A DNA stretch of 64,000 nucleotides from an uncultured Eubacteriales bacterium. GTDB taxonomy: Bacteria; Bacillota; Clostridia; Peptostreptococcales; Anaerovoracaceae. Shown piece after piece: positions 25,182-33,893 of this stretch. Numbering within the stretch: the first letter of the stretch is position 1; every line of letters starts with the position of its first letter. The notes under the pieces are model-generated. The model made no database searches and had not been told where the DNA came from. It worked only from the letters and a program-made list of their open reading frames with translations. The stretch is taken from the NCBI GenBank assembly GCA_902774265.1, contig CACYHR010000025.1:24764-88763 (forward strand), in the 5' to 3' direction. The position numbers and the translations under genes were made by a program.

Positions 25182-27959
25182 ATGAAGAGTAATAGGATAT
25201 TTAGCATGATGCTCAGCCTTATGCTGTTACTGGGGATGATGCCGGGACTGAGTCCGGCAGCATATGCCGATGACGGCACAACATGGAGCGAGAACCGGAT
25301 CTTTAATGACGATGTAAGTTTTAATAATGGTGTCAGGATCAGTAACGATATCACAGTGACGATTGCTGCAGGCAGGAAGGTGTCTGTTAATGGCGGAATC
25401 GATGCGGAAAACAAGACTCTTACTGTCAATGGCCACGGTATGTTGATTGTCAACGGCAGTAACGCCTACGACAGCAGCGGTGACGCCGACGATGGCAGTA
25501 CCGGCTTTGCAGGAAACATCGTTGTTGAGGGTGCTTCAATCATTGTGACGGGCGGCCGCGGTGGCGATGGCGGCGACAACAATTATGGCGGCCACGGTGG
25601 TGACGGCGGCCGTGGCGTGAGCGGCGATGTTACAGTCAACAGCGGTTCTGTAAATGTGACCGGCGGCAACGGCGGCAACGGCGGTAATGGAAAAAGCTGG
25701 AGCAACGGCGGCAACGGCGGCGAAGGAGGCATGGGAGTAAGCGGAGAAGTTACAGTAAACGGCGGCTCTTTAAGTGTTACAGGCGGCAATGGCGGCAATG
25801 GCGGTAATGCAGAGAGCGGCGGCTACGGCGGCCAGGGTGGTGACGGCATGTTTGACACTGTTACAGTTAATGGCGGTTCAATCATTGTGTCAGGCGGTGA
25901 TGGCGGCAGCGCCGGCAGCGGCAAGGATAGCACCGAGGATGGCGTTGATGGCATCGGCGGCTTCGGCATATACGATGACATTATCCTCAACGGAGGAATT
26001 GCAGCTGTGACCGGCGGCAATGACAGACAGGCGATCACAGGTAAAATCGGCGGACCATACACTGAGATCAGGGAAAGCGATGATGGTGAAAACTGGTCTC
26101 TCGTTTCCGGCACATCTTCAGAAAAGAAGTATGTTAAGGCGGAAGCTAAATATCCTCTGTGGATCGGCGGCACTCAGGTGACGATAGCGAACAGGAATAA
26201 CGTGCTGGGTGACGGCAAAGTGAGCTTCACCCCGGCATCAGGCAGTGTTCCTGCCACCCTGACGCTGAAAGGTGTTGATCTCAACGGAGATTCTGACGGA
26301 TGGACAGACGACGGTGGTTCCGGATACAGTACGATAAGAACTGAACTGAAAGACCTGACTATCATGGTGGAGACTGACAGTACGGTTACCGGTCCGAGCA
26401 GCGGGGAAAAAACTTACAGCTATGGCATATTATCAAACGATAATCTGACTATCAGAGGCAGGGGTACGCTGAATGTCAGTGGAGGAAACCATGGATATAA
26501 CTTTGGAATCAGCGCTGATAATATCATTATCGATGGTAAATTATCCGCCAATGGAGTCATGCCGACAGTGCATACTGATGCAGACAACAGCGGCGTTTAT
26601 GTCCATACCGGAATTACCATCAACGAGGGAGCGGAATTGACGGCTACAGGCGTCGGCAGCAACGGAATGGCAATCGTCGATGCTGATGATGCAAAACTGG
26701 TAAATGCTGTCGACGGCACGGGGTGGACAGACACAGCAGGTACAAAAGAAAAGACGGAAATTGTCAAAGGCAATCATAAGCTTGAAGAACTGCAGAATTA
26801 TAAGAAGGTGCAGTTCCCCGGAGTGCCTGAGCCGGCAAAAAAATATACTGTTACATTCACAGACGGACAGGGGAATACTCTGGATGTCCAGTCTGTTGAG
26901 GAAGGAAAAGCAGCGACAGCTCCTGCAGACCCTGCAAGAGAAGGATATAGCTTCAACGGATGGGATACTGATTTCAGCAAAGTCAGATCGGATCTGACCG
27001 TAACAGCTAAGTGGAAGCAGATCATCGTGACCCACAAGGTGACTTTTGAAGACGGAATGGGGAAGGTGCTGGATACACAGGATGTTGTCGATGGAAGACC
27101 TGCGACAGCTCCGGCAGCTCCGACAAGAGCCGGATATATTTTCGCGGGCTGGGATACAGACTTCAGCAGTGTCACGACAGACCTGACAGTTAAGGCACGC
27201 TGGGAGAAAGAGTCTGCGAAAACCGACTCATATAAAGTCGTATTTGTGCTCGGGTTCGGATACGATCCGGTCTCTGTGGAGGTCGGCAAAGGAGGATCGG
27301 CAGCAGCTCCTGCGGTTCCGAAGGTAGACGGATTCACATTTATCGGATGGGATAAAGAATTCAGCAACGTCACAGAGAATATGACGGTAACGGCTAAATG
27401 GGAGAAGGATACACTTGGAAAAGTGCATACAGTTGTATTCGTGGATGGTTACAATGTAGTGCCTATACGTATACAGCGCGTAAAAGACGGCACAGCCGCC
27501 GTTCCGCCGGCAGATCCTGTAAGAGAAGGCTATACTTTTGACGGATGGGACACGGATTTCAGCTATGTCACATCAGATCTGACTGTCATTGCACAGTGGA
27601 CACAGAACGCAGCGACGGTAAAAACCATCACGGTCAATTCCAAAACGGTAAGCGCAAGTGTCCTGGATGCAGCAGTTAAAAAAGCCGGATGCAGGAGAAA
27701 TACAATTACAACGATCACTCTCGGCAAAAAGGTAAAGAAGATCAGCAAGGGAGCGTTCAAAAATTACAGAAATGCAAAGACCTTGATCGTAAAGACAAAG
27801 AAGCTGACGAAGAAATCCGTAAAGGGTTCTCTCAAAGGCTCTAAGGTCAGGACGGTAAAGATCAAAGTCGGAAAGAAGAAGACCAATAAAAAGTATGTTA
27901 AGAAGTATAAGAAGATCTTTACAAAGAAGAATGCCGGCAGGAAAGTCCGCGTAAGATGA
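25182..27959 (+). CDS. Secreted Gly/Asn-rich repeat surface protein with Listeria-Bacteroides repeats
   Basis: A 925-residue protein with signal peptide (SMMLSLMLLLGMMPGLSPAAYA). Residues about 110-290 hold five units of a beta strand plus glycine-rich run (VTVNGGSLSVTGGNGGNGGN type), encoded by GGC-rich repeats that could slip. A central beta region follows. Four InlB-type (Flg_new) repeats then occur, each ending GYxFxGWDxxFSxVxxxxTVxAxW (bases about 26840-27600). The C-terminus is a BspA-like leucine-rich segment (TLGKKVKKISKGAFKN) and a very basic tail likely to bind wall polymers. A 7-bp inverted repeat (TTGCTGT/ACAGCAA, 25090-25122) and AAGGAG lie upstream. Probable adhesin. Confidence 0.8.
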   Translation: MKSNRIFSMMLSLMLLLGMMPGLSPAAYADDGTTWSENRIFNDDVSFNNGVRISNDITVTIAAGRKVSVNGGIDAENKTLTVNGHGMLIVNGSNAYDSSGDADDGSTGFAGNIVVEGASIIVTGGRGGDGGDNNYGGHGGDGGRGVSGDVTVNSGSVNVTGGNGGNGGNGKSWSNGGNGGEGGMGVSGEVTVNGGSLSVTGGNGGNGGNAESGGYGGQGGDGMFDTVTVNGGSIIVSGGDGGSAGSGKDSTEDGVDGIGGFGIYDDIILNGGIAAVTGGNDRQAITGKIGGPYTEIRESDDGENWSLVSGTSSEKKYVKAEAKYPLWIGGTQVTIANRNNVLGDGKVSFTPASGSVPATLTLKGVDLNGDSDGWTDDGGSGYSTIRTELKDLTIMVETDSTVTGPSSGEKTYSYGILSNDNLTIRGRGTLNVSGGNHGYNFGISADNIIIDGKLSANGVMPTVHTDADNSGVYVHTGITINEGAELTATGVGSNGMAIVDADDAKLVNAVDGTGWTDTAGTKEKTEIVKGNHKLEELQNYKKVQFPGVPEPAKKYTVTFTDGQGNTLDVQSVEEGKAATAPADPAREGYSFNGWDTDFSKVRSDLTVTAKWKQIIVTHKVTFEDGMGKVLDTQDVVDGRPATAPAAPTRAGYIFAGWDTDFSSVTTDLTVKARWEKESAKTDSYKVVFVLGFGYDPVSVEVGKGGSAAAPAVPKVDGFTFIGWDKEFSNVTENMTVTAKWEKDTLGKVHTVVFVDGYNVVPIRIQRVKDGTAAVPPADPVREGYTFDGWDTDFSYVTSDLTVIAQWTQNAATVKTITVNSKTVSASVLDAAVKKAGCRRNTITTITLGKKVKKISKGAFKNYRNAKTLIVKTKKLTKKSVKGSLKGSKVRTVKIKVGKKKTNKKYVKKYKKIFTKKNAGRKVRVR

Positions 27960-27975
27960 TAAAGAGGAAAATTAA

Positions 27976-28731
27976 GTGAGCAGACATAATTTCAGAAAAA
28001 CAATCTTAATCGTAGTGGAGATAGCTCTGTTGCTATTGCTTTCTTTTTTTCTGTGTCTGCATTTTCAAAAGCCCGGCAGGGAAAACAATGCTGTAGCAGT
28101 AAGCAGAATTATTACAGATTCCATGGATGAAATAGTGCCTGATTTCCCACTGGTTCCCGAAACAGTAGATATAGAGATTACTAAGGATTTCAGAGAAGAA
28201 TTCATCCATGGTGACAAGGATCGAAAGTACCAGAAGTATATCGTGTTACACGACACGGAAGTTGACAGCTCTGCACAGTCCATTATCGATATGTGGGACA
28301 AGAACGAGAACAAGGTTGCGACTCATTACATCGTTAATAAGGACGGAAGTATCTACCAGTGCGTGCCATTAAGCAAGATCGCTCATCACGTTGGCTACGG
28401 GAATACCGGTAACAATGAGAAGTACGGTGTGCAGGATGAGAGCAGGGACGACAAAATCGGAACCGGAGAGCCGAATGAAGGAGTAACTGACTATGGAATG
28501 AACTCATATTCCATAGGAATTGAGATGGTGCATGTCGGTGGTGAAGGAGATTATCCTGAGCCGCAATTGGAAGCATTGGACAAGTTAATAGAATACATAG
28601 ATGAGTATTATGGCTTTGAAAGTGAAATAATAGATCATAAAGCCTGGAGACGCGGTAATTCTGATACATCGCCTGAATTTGAAAAATATTTTAACAACTA
28701 CAAAAAATACAGAAGGCACAGTAATAATTAG
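27976..28731 (+). CDS. Membrane-anchored N-acetylmuramoyl-L-alanine amidase (Amidase_2)
   Basis: A 251-residue protein with an N-terminal anchor helix (ILIVVEIALLLLLSFFLCL) and an Amidase_2 domain: YIVLHDTEVDSSAQSI carries the first zinc His, THYIVNKDGSIYQCVP is the conserved core, and the segment DHKAWRRGNSDTSPEF carries the second His and catalytic region. It would cleave the amide bond between MurNAc and L-Ala outside the membrane. The GTG start follows AGAGG. It lies 16 bases after the surface protein gene, likely co-transcribed. Confidence 0.87.
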   Translation: MSRHNFRKTILIVVEIALLLLLSFFLCLHFQKPGRENNAVAVSRIITDSMDEIVPDFPLVPETVDIEITKDFREEFIHGDKDRKYQKYIVLHDTEVDSSAQSIIDMWDKNENKVATHYIVNKDGSIYQCVPLSKIAHHVGYGNTGNNEKYGVQDESRDDKIGTGEPNEGVTDYGMNSYSIGIEMVHVGGEGDYPEPQLEALDKLIEYIDEYYGFESEIIDHKAWRRGNSDTSPEFEKYFNNYKKYRRHSNN

Positions 28732-28772
28732 CACAATTATACCATCGAGAGGATAATACAAGGGGGACTGAA

Positions 28773-29483
28773 ATGAGAAGCAAAAATGCATGCCTTGTGT
28801 GCGGCAGACCGCTGAAATACTTTACAAGTCCAAAACAGATGGAGTGCTGTTTTTGTCATAAGAAATTTCTGAGTTATGCATGCTGTGAAGAAGGGCACTT
28901 CGTTTGCGATGAATGCCATTCTGAAAAAGGCATAGAAGCTATAATCAGCTTTTGTCAGAATACTGACTCATCAGATCCGATAAAAATCGTACAGACCATT
29001 ATGAAAGATCCGTACATATACATGCATGGTCCGGAGCATCACACGATGGTAGGAGCGGCACTTTTGACAGCATACAGGAATGCAGGCGGGGATATCGATC
29101 TGCCTTCAGCACTGGCTGAAATGCATGAGCGTGGCAGGCAGTATCCCGGTGGTTCCTGCGGATTCTGGGGTTGCTGCGGCGCTGCAGTAAGTACAGGAAT
29201 GTTTATGAGCATAATAACAGATACGACTCCTCTGTCGACCGGGACATGGGGTTATTCCAATGAGATAACTTCACGTGCTCTGGCTGAGATTGCTACATAT
29301 GGAGGACCGAGGTGCTGTAAGCGCAATTCCTTTACTGCGATCCTGGCTGCAGCGGAATATACAGCAGAGAAAACAGGCGTAGAGATGGAAATTCCGGACA
29401 ATGTTATTTGCACCTTTTCAAGCGAAAATCACGAATGCTTAGGAAAGAAATGTCCATATCATAAAAGCAGTAATATGATCTGA
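28773..29483 (+). CDS. DUF5714 domain protein, cysteine-rich
   Basis: A 236-residue protein of unknown function. The N-terminus has CLVCG and CCFCHKKF plus ACCEEGHFVCDECHSEKG, two to three zinc-ribbon-like CxxC pairs, then a helical DUF5714 region with MHGPEHHTMVGAALL, CGFWGCCGAAVSTG and RCCKRNSF. The C-terminus ends in CLGKKCPYHKS. The abundance of conserved Cys and His suggests metal or cluster binding. It is directly upstream of the YcaO gene and could be its partner, which is inference. The ATG is preceded by AAGGGGG. Confidence 0.7.
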   Translation: MRSKNACLVCGRPLKYFTSPKQMECCFCHKKFLSYACCEEGHFVCDECHSEKGIEAIISFCQNTDSSDPIKIVQTIMKDPYIYMHGPEHHTMVGAALLTAYRNAGGDIDLPSALAEMHERGRQYPGGSCGFWGCCGAAVSTGMFMSIITDTTPLSTGTWGYSNEITSRALAEIATYGGPRCCKRNSFTAILAAAEYTAEKTGVEMEIPDNVICTFSSENHECLGKKCPYHKSSNMI

Positions 29484-29523
29484 ATAGAGCGCGGAGCAGC
29501 GGACTGCAGCTCTGTGGAGGAAT

Positions 29524-31350
29524 ATGTTGATAAATAGAAAGGCAAAAACAATGGGATGTAAATATAACAAGTATAAGGACAAAGAACCTGAGGATACCAT
29601 ATTCAGGATACAGGAGATACTCAACAGGGCGGGCCTGTTCACCGTTATGGATTGGATGGAAACCGGAAGTGACGGTGCTTTCTGCAATCGCGTTACTTTG
29701 TATCCATCGGCACTCGGAACTAACGGTAAGGGCACGGACAGGCTCTATGCGAGCGCCAGCGGATATGCGGAACTGATGGAGAGGATACAGAATGTCATGC
29801 TCAGTATATCAGCAGTACGCCCGAGAGTGAAGGGACACGGAGACTTTGCCGTATTTCCTGACGAAAAGGATGTCCCGGTTAAGGAACTCGCGGAACAGGG
29901 CGACGCGTTTCTTGAGTATATGTTTGAAAAGCTCGGATGCAGTGATCCTTTCTCGAAACAGGTGACCCTTAAGAGTTACGCGGGCATTCTCGAGAAGAGA
30001 AATGACGGAAAAATAAGAGTCGTGCCGTATGCTGACATAAGCGAGGGCAAAGTCGTATATCTTCCGGATACTGTAGTGACCTCTGTGTGCGGATCAAACG
30101 GAATGGCAGCGGGCAATACCATAGAAGAAGCGATAGTGCAGGGTATGTGCGAGGTGTATGAGCGTTATGTCAACAAAATGCTCCTTACCGGAAAAGCCGT
30201 GCCGCCTGAGATACCCGAAGGCGAACTGAAGAAGTACAGCATATGGGATCTTATAAAAGAGATCGAAGGCGACGGAAGGTATCATGTATCCGTGAGGGAC
30301 TGCTCTCTGGGAAAAGGCTATCCTGTCGTAGCTTCGATAATAACAGACCGTCATAACGGCAGCTTCGGAGTCAAGCTTGGCTCCCATCCGTCGATGGCGG
30401 TGGCTGTTGAGAGGACTCTGACAGAAGCCCTCCAGGGCAGGAGCGTAGAGAGGATAAGCTCTGTCAATTCTTACGGAAGCAAAGAGCAGGCCGAATCCTA
30501 TCACAATATCCCTAATATCATGAAGGTAAATGTCGGAGTCTACCCGGCAGCGCTTCTGAGCAGCAAAGCTGATTGGGAATACAGACCTTGGACTGAGTGG
30601 GAAGGCGGGAGCAACCGGGGGTTTGTTGCCCGTATGATCAGCATGGCTGAACGTGACGGCTGGCATATGTATATCAGGGACAACTCGCACATGGGCTTTC
30701 CGGCAGTCCAGATAGTGGTGCCGGGGTATACCGATATGTACACGATCGACCGCACATATTTCAGATCACTCAGGACCACCTGCAGTGCGTATGATGCCTT
30801 CTCGCACTTCCCGGATATTACATTATCTGAAGAGAAGAGCATACTCAGTATAATACGCTTCAAGGAAAACTCGTTCATCGAGAACACGCCTGCTCTCATT
30901 ATCGGACGGCCTGTCACCGACATCAGAATGCGTACCGACAGGATTGGTGCATTTATCGCATTCAGGCAGGGGAACTATGCGGTCGCAGAGCATTTATTTG
31001 CCAGACTTGTGTCCTATTATCCGGAGGATGATTGTATATATTACAAGGCTCTGATAAACTGGTGCAGGGCATTCGGTCTCGGACTGGATAAAGAAGGAGC
31101 CTTCGGGCTTGTTTATTCACTGTTTGGAGAAGAGATCGCTTCGCGCGTCAGAGCTGAGGCGGAGGATCCGGACGGAATACTGAAACGCAATTTCCCGAAG
31201 ATGAACTGTTTCGACTGTGAAAATTGTGAACTGAACGGAAAAGGTTGTAATAATATGATCGAGGAAGAGATTTATATCCGGATCAAGGATGCTATGAAGG
31301 GAAGCGGAGTTTCGCAGCAGGAGCTGCTTGACAGACTGAGTTCATTGTAA
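29524..31350 (+). CDS. YcaO-domain protein of the Escherichia coli YcaO type
   Basis: ATP-dependent enzyme family that activates peptide amide bonds. Motifs are SNGMAAGNTIEEAIVQGM then CEVYERYV (about residues 189-215), and GSHPSMAVAVERTLTEALQG (about 285-304), the ATP-binding glutamates and arginines. The wording is close to E. coli YcaO (SNGMSAGNT.., FERYV, YPV) and the C-terminus has a TPR-like helical part plus a four-Cys motif (CFDCENC..GKGC), not the proline tail of azoline-forming YcaO. No E1-like or TfuA partner is nearby. The setting before a Nif11-leader peptide suggests peptide modification; an S12-modification-type role is the alternative. Confidence 0.82.
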   Translation: MLINRKAKTMGCKYNKYKDKEPEDTIFRIQEILNRAGLFTVMDWMETGSDGAFCNRVTLYPSALGTNGKGTDRLYASASGYAELMERIQNVMLSISAVRPRVKGHGDFAVFPDEKDVPVKELAEQGDAFLEYMFEKLGCSDPFSKQVTLKSYAGILEKRNDGKIRVVPYADISEGKVVYLPDTVVTSVCGSNGMAAGNTIEEAIVQGMCEVYERYVNKMLLTGKAVPPEIPEGELKKYSIWDLIKEIEGDGRYHVSVRDCSLGKGYPVVASIITDRHNGSFGVKLGSHPSMAVAVERTLTEALQGRSVERISSVNSYGSKEQAESYHNIPNIMKVNVGVYPAALLSSKADWEYRPWTEWEGGSNRGFVARMISMAERDGWHMYIRDNSHMGFPAVQIVVPGYTDMYTIDRTYFRSLRTTCSAYDAFSHFPDITLSEEKSILSIIRFKENSFIENTPALIIGRPVTDIRMRTDRIGAFIAFRQGNYAVAEHLFARLVSYYPEDDCIYYKALINWCRAFGLGLDKEGAFGLVYSLFGEEIASRVRAEAEDPDGILKRNFPKMNCFDCENCELNGKGCNNMIEEEIYIRIKDAMKGSGVSQQELLDRLSSL

Positions 31351-31424
31351 ACAATGCAGCGATTAAAGAATAAGAATCGGATTTTTTCAGAAGCAAGGCA
31401 ATATAGTTTTTGGCCTCAAAAGTA

Positions 31425-31433
31425 TGTTATAAT
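31425..31433 (+). promoter_or_regulatory. Extended -10 promoter of the precursor peptide genes
   Basis: TGTTATAAT is an extended -10 (TGn plus TATAAT) with only a T-rich -35 region. It overlaps a small inverted repeat (GTTAT/ATAAC). It lies 42 bases before the precursor ATG, and a weak five-pair hairpin with T6 (31359-31386) precedes it, so the peptides likely have their own transcript. Confidence 0.5.
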
Positions 31434-31474
31434 TACATAACAATCGGTGATTGAATACGGAAGGAGACCCAAAG

Positions 31475-31813
31475 ATGAACGAGAATATAAAAAAATTTGT
31501 TGAAAAAGCTATCAATGACAAGGCGCTGCAGGATAAGATGGCAGCATGCAAAACTCCTGAGGAGGCTTATGCAATCGCAAGTTCCGTACAGGATGGATTT
31601 ACCATGGAGGAATTCACAGAGGCCATGCAGCAGTTGTTTGATCTGACACATGAGAACGAGCTTACTGATGAGGATCTTGCAAAAGCTGCGGGAGGCACAT
31701 CTGAAGAGGATGACTTTACTATCTTTCTCACCATGAGCGGGATCGCCGTATCAGCGTCGGCTGCCTTGTCTGTTGTGGAAGCGGCATCTGCAGCAGCAGG
31801 ATGCGCTGTATGA
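31475..31813 (+). CDS. Nif11-type leader natural-product precursor peptide
   Basis: A 112-residue peptide. The leader starts MNENIKKFVEKAINDKALQD, with KTPEEAYAIASS, a Nif11-like helical domain, and ends ELTDEDLAKAAGG, the double-glycine cleavage site recognised by C39 peptidases. The core would be the last 38 residues (beginning TSEEDDFTIF, ending AASAAAGCAV): acidic then Ala/Ser/Val-rich, with a single Cys four residues from the end counting from the Val. GGAAGGAG supports the ATG at 31475. YcaO lies upstream, and a C39 exporter lies downstream. The mature structure is unknown. Confidence 0.88.
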   Translation: MNENIKKFVEKAINDKALQDKMAACKTPEEAYAIASSVQDGFTMEEFTEAMQQLFDLTHENELTDEDLAKAAGGTSEEDDFTIFLTMSGIAVSASAALSVVEAASAAAGCAV

Positions 31814-31834
31814 CAGAAAATAAGAGGTGAGGGT

Positions 31835-32077
31835 ATGAAAGAAGGCTTGATTATGGATAAGATAGGAATAGACGAGCTTAATAACGTGACAGGCGGATGT
31901 TATGGCGGAGATCTTGATTTCGGGGATGATAATGATAATAATAATCCTCCGGAAAACTTCGGTAATGAGGGCCTGGATTTCTGGAAGACTGAGACACAGC
32001 AGAAGATCGAAGATGCGACAACTAATCCGCATTCAAAGAAATACAAAAACAAGGCGAAAAATACTCTGAAATACTAA
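31835..32077 (+). CDS. Second double-glycine leader peptide, putative precursor
   Basis: An 80-residue peptide with a short bacteriocin-type leader: MDKIGIDELNNVTGG, fitting the ELxxVxGG rule. The remainder is polar, with a Gly/Asp/Asn-rich section (CYGGDLDFGDD, one Cys) and a lysine-rich end. A GAGGTGAGGG site favours the ATG at 31835; an inner ATG at 31853 has GAAGG before it. It lies 22 bases behind the Nif11 precursor and before a strong terminator, so the pair forms one unit. It has no family match that I recognise beyond the leader. Confidence 0.7.
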   Translation: MKEGLIMDKIGIDELNNVTGGCYGGDLDFGDDNDNNNPPENFGNEGLDFWKTETQQKIEDATTNPHSKKYKNKAKNTLKY

Positions 32078-32117
32078 GAGGGCTTACGATGCTCCGCATG
32101 AGGAACACATTGCAGGA

Positions 32118-32149
32118 AACAGTTTGTCTAAGAGATGGACTGTTTTTTT
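32118..32149 (+). terminator. Intrinsic terminator between precursor peptides and exporter operon
   Basis: AACAGTTTGTCT folds onto AGATGGACTGTT (twelve pairs, three wobble; three-base loop), followed by T7. Confidence 0.8.
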
Positions 32150-32155
32150 GTTCTT

Positions 32156-32204
32156 GCAGATGTATTTCGCTTTACATGGTTACGGATGTTCGTTGAATTG
32201 CAGC
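32156..32204 (+). repeat. Intergenic conserved element, copy B
   Basis: Matches copy A (23850-23905): the first 15 bases and TGAATTGCA near the end are identical. A possible extended -10 (TAGAAT at 32267-32272, preceded by ATGTGA) follows at the same distance as in copy A, upstream of the HlyD-type gene. Confidence 0.5.
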
Positions 32205-32316
32205 CATCCCGCTGCAATAAATACCGACTGTAGGCAAATAGGCAACATAAACCGGCTGAAATGTGATAGAATCAGTCTGGTTATTTATATTCGTTACAAC
32301 ACAAGGGAATCAGTAT

Positions 32317-33882
32317 ATGTCAAATCCATTCAGAAAATCAGTAATAGACAAGCTGTCATCTCCGGAGAAGCTTGACCAGTCAATCATAATAATAGCTCCG
32401 TCATTCTGGGTCGCCGCTTTGGGCGGGCTGCTTGTTATAGCAGTCGCTCTTGTATGGTCGATAATCGGAAGGCTTCCTGTCAATGTCAGCGCCGGCGGCA
32501 TGTACATGGGCGCAGGAGGTCTGCAGTCTGTTGTGGCGGAAGCCGATGGAGTGGTAGATACCGTGTATGTGAACGAAGGAGATGAAGTTAATAAAGGCCA
32601 GAAGATAGCTCAGCTCGACTCAGCTGTTTTTGATGAGCAGATATCTGCTCTGCAGACACGGAAGACAGATGTGGAGAGCGTCACATTCTGGTCATCAGAC
32701 GATCCCGAAACTGCGGATACCAAGCCTCTTTTAGAAATAAAGGCACAGGCCGGTCTGGCCGATACAAACCTTACCGCAGATCAGATAGCACTCAGAGAAA
32801 GATCGAAGGCCCTTTCAAAGCAGAGAAAAACAACTTCGGAAGCCAAAGCAAAGAAAAATTCAGCTAAAAATACTTATCGTAAAAAGCAGGCCGCTTATGC
32901 CAAAGCACAGAATGCATACGAGAAAGCAAGTGAGGCATACAAAACTGCAGCAGCTGAATTGCAGGAAGCAATCAACGAAGGCAAAACCGGAGATGAACTG
33001 ATTCCGTATCAGACAGCTGTCGAAGAGACGGAAAAGGCTCTCAAATCTGCTGAAGGCAGAGTGAAATCTCGTGAACTGGCATTGAAAAATGCTGAATCGG
33101 CATACAGCATGGCAGTACAGACATATAACACTGAGAAAGCGACTAAGAAGCAGCTTGCGGATACTGTATCCCAGATGGAGGCGAAAGTAAAAGCCGATAA
33201 ATCCGGAACGGGCAAGCAGGTAACGGCGCTCGAGAAGCAGTTCAACGCGGCAAAGGGCGGATTGCTTGACCAGATAAATCAGGAACTCAAAAAGCAGCAG
33301 AGTGCAGCAGACAAGCTGACGCTCAGATCGAGATTCGACGGCAGGGTCACCGGCGTCAGTATAGCTGAGGGTAATGCAGTGCAGGCCGGAATGTCGATAT
33401 GTACGATCAACTATGACGCCGAGGGAGAAGAGACAGTCCTTTTTTTACCTGTATCCGAAGGAAAGAAGATAAAAAAGGACATGCCCGTTATAGTTTATCC
33501 ATCAACAGTGAACCGCCAGGAGGCCGGTCACATGGAGGGAAAGGTTACAGGAGTCTCAGATACAGTCGTATCTGCTCAGGAGATGATCAATCAGCTTGGC
33601 GATCAGTCACTGGCACAGGCATTCCAGCAGAGCGGACCTGTGATCAGAGTCAGCTGCAGTCTTGAAAAAGACGAAAACACAGCAAGCGGCTATAAATGGT
33701 CGAGCAAAAAGGGGTCTGAGATCGAGCTTGATGAAGGCACTATAGTACAGGCGGATATCGTGATCGAAGAAAAGGCTCCTATAACGATGCTTATTCCTCT
33801 TCTCAAGGAGAAACTCTCAGTAAACAGAGAGCAGAACGGGCAGAATAACGGACAGGCATCGCAGTCAGCTGAAGGAAATTAG
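32317..33882 (+). CDS. NHLM-type bacteriocin secretion protein, HlyD family (long form)
   Basis: Membrane-fusion/adaptor component of the NHLM peptide exporter. A single N-terminal helix (SFWVAALGGLLVIAVALVWS) follows the family motif KLSSPEKLDQ. Next comes a biotinyl-like half (SVVAEADGVVDTVYVNEGDE), a long Lys/Ala/Glu coiled coil (about residues 160-310), then the second half (RSRFDGRVTGVSIAEGNAV) and a beta barrel. AAGGGA precedes the ATG at 32317. It leads the operon with two ABC transporter genes. Confidence 0.9.
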   Translation: MSNPFRKSVIDKLSSPEKLDQSIIIIAPSFWVAALGGLLVIAVALVWSIIGRLPVNVSAGGMYMGAGGLQSVVAEADGVVDTVYVNEGDEVNKGQKIAQLDSAVFDEQISALQTRKTDVESVTFWSSDDPETADTKPLLEIKAQAGLADTNLTADQIALRERSKALSKQRKTTSEAKAKKNSAKNTYRKKQAAYAKAQNAYEKASEAYKTAAAELQEAINEGKTGDELIPYQTAVEETEKALKSAEGRVKSRELALKNAESAYSMAVQTYNTEKATKKQLADTVSQMEAKVKADKSGTGKQVTALEKQFNAAKGGLLDQINQELKKQQSAADKLTLRSRFDGRVTGVSIAEGNAVQAGMSICTINYDAEGEETVLFLPVSEGKKIKKDMPVIVYPSTVNRQEAGHMEGKVTGVSDTVVSAQEMINQLGDQSLAQAFQQSGPVIRVSCSLEKDENTASGYKWSSKKGSEIELDEGTIVQADIVIEEKAPITMLIPLLKEKLSVNREQNGQNNGQASQSAEGN

Positions 33883-33893
33883 GAGGCAGGCAT

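Noticed and set aside
25550-25990. Regular GGC-rich repeats that could be taken for a CRISPR array
   Set aside because: The repeats are in frame, lack fixed-length spacers and encode glycine-rich protein units.
32124-32375. 83-codon open frame before the HlyD-type gene
   Set aside because: It overlaps the terminator, element B and the start of the HlyD gene and has no ribosome binding site.
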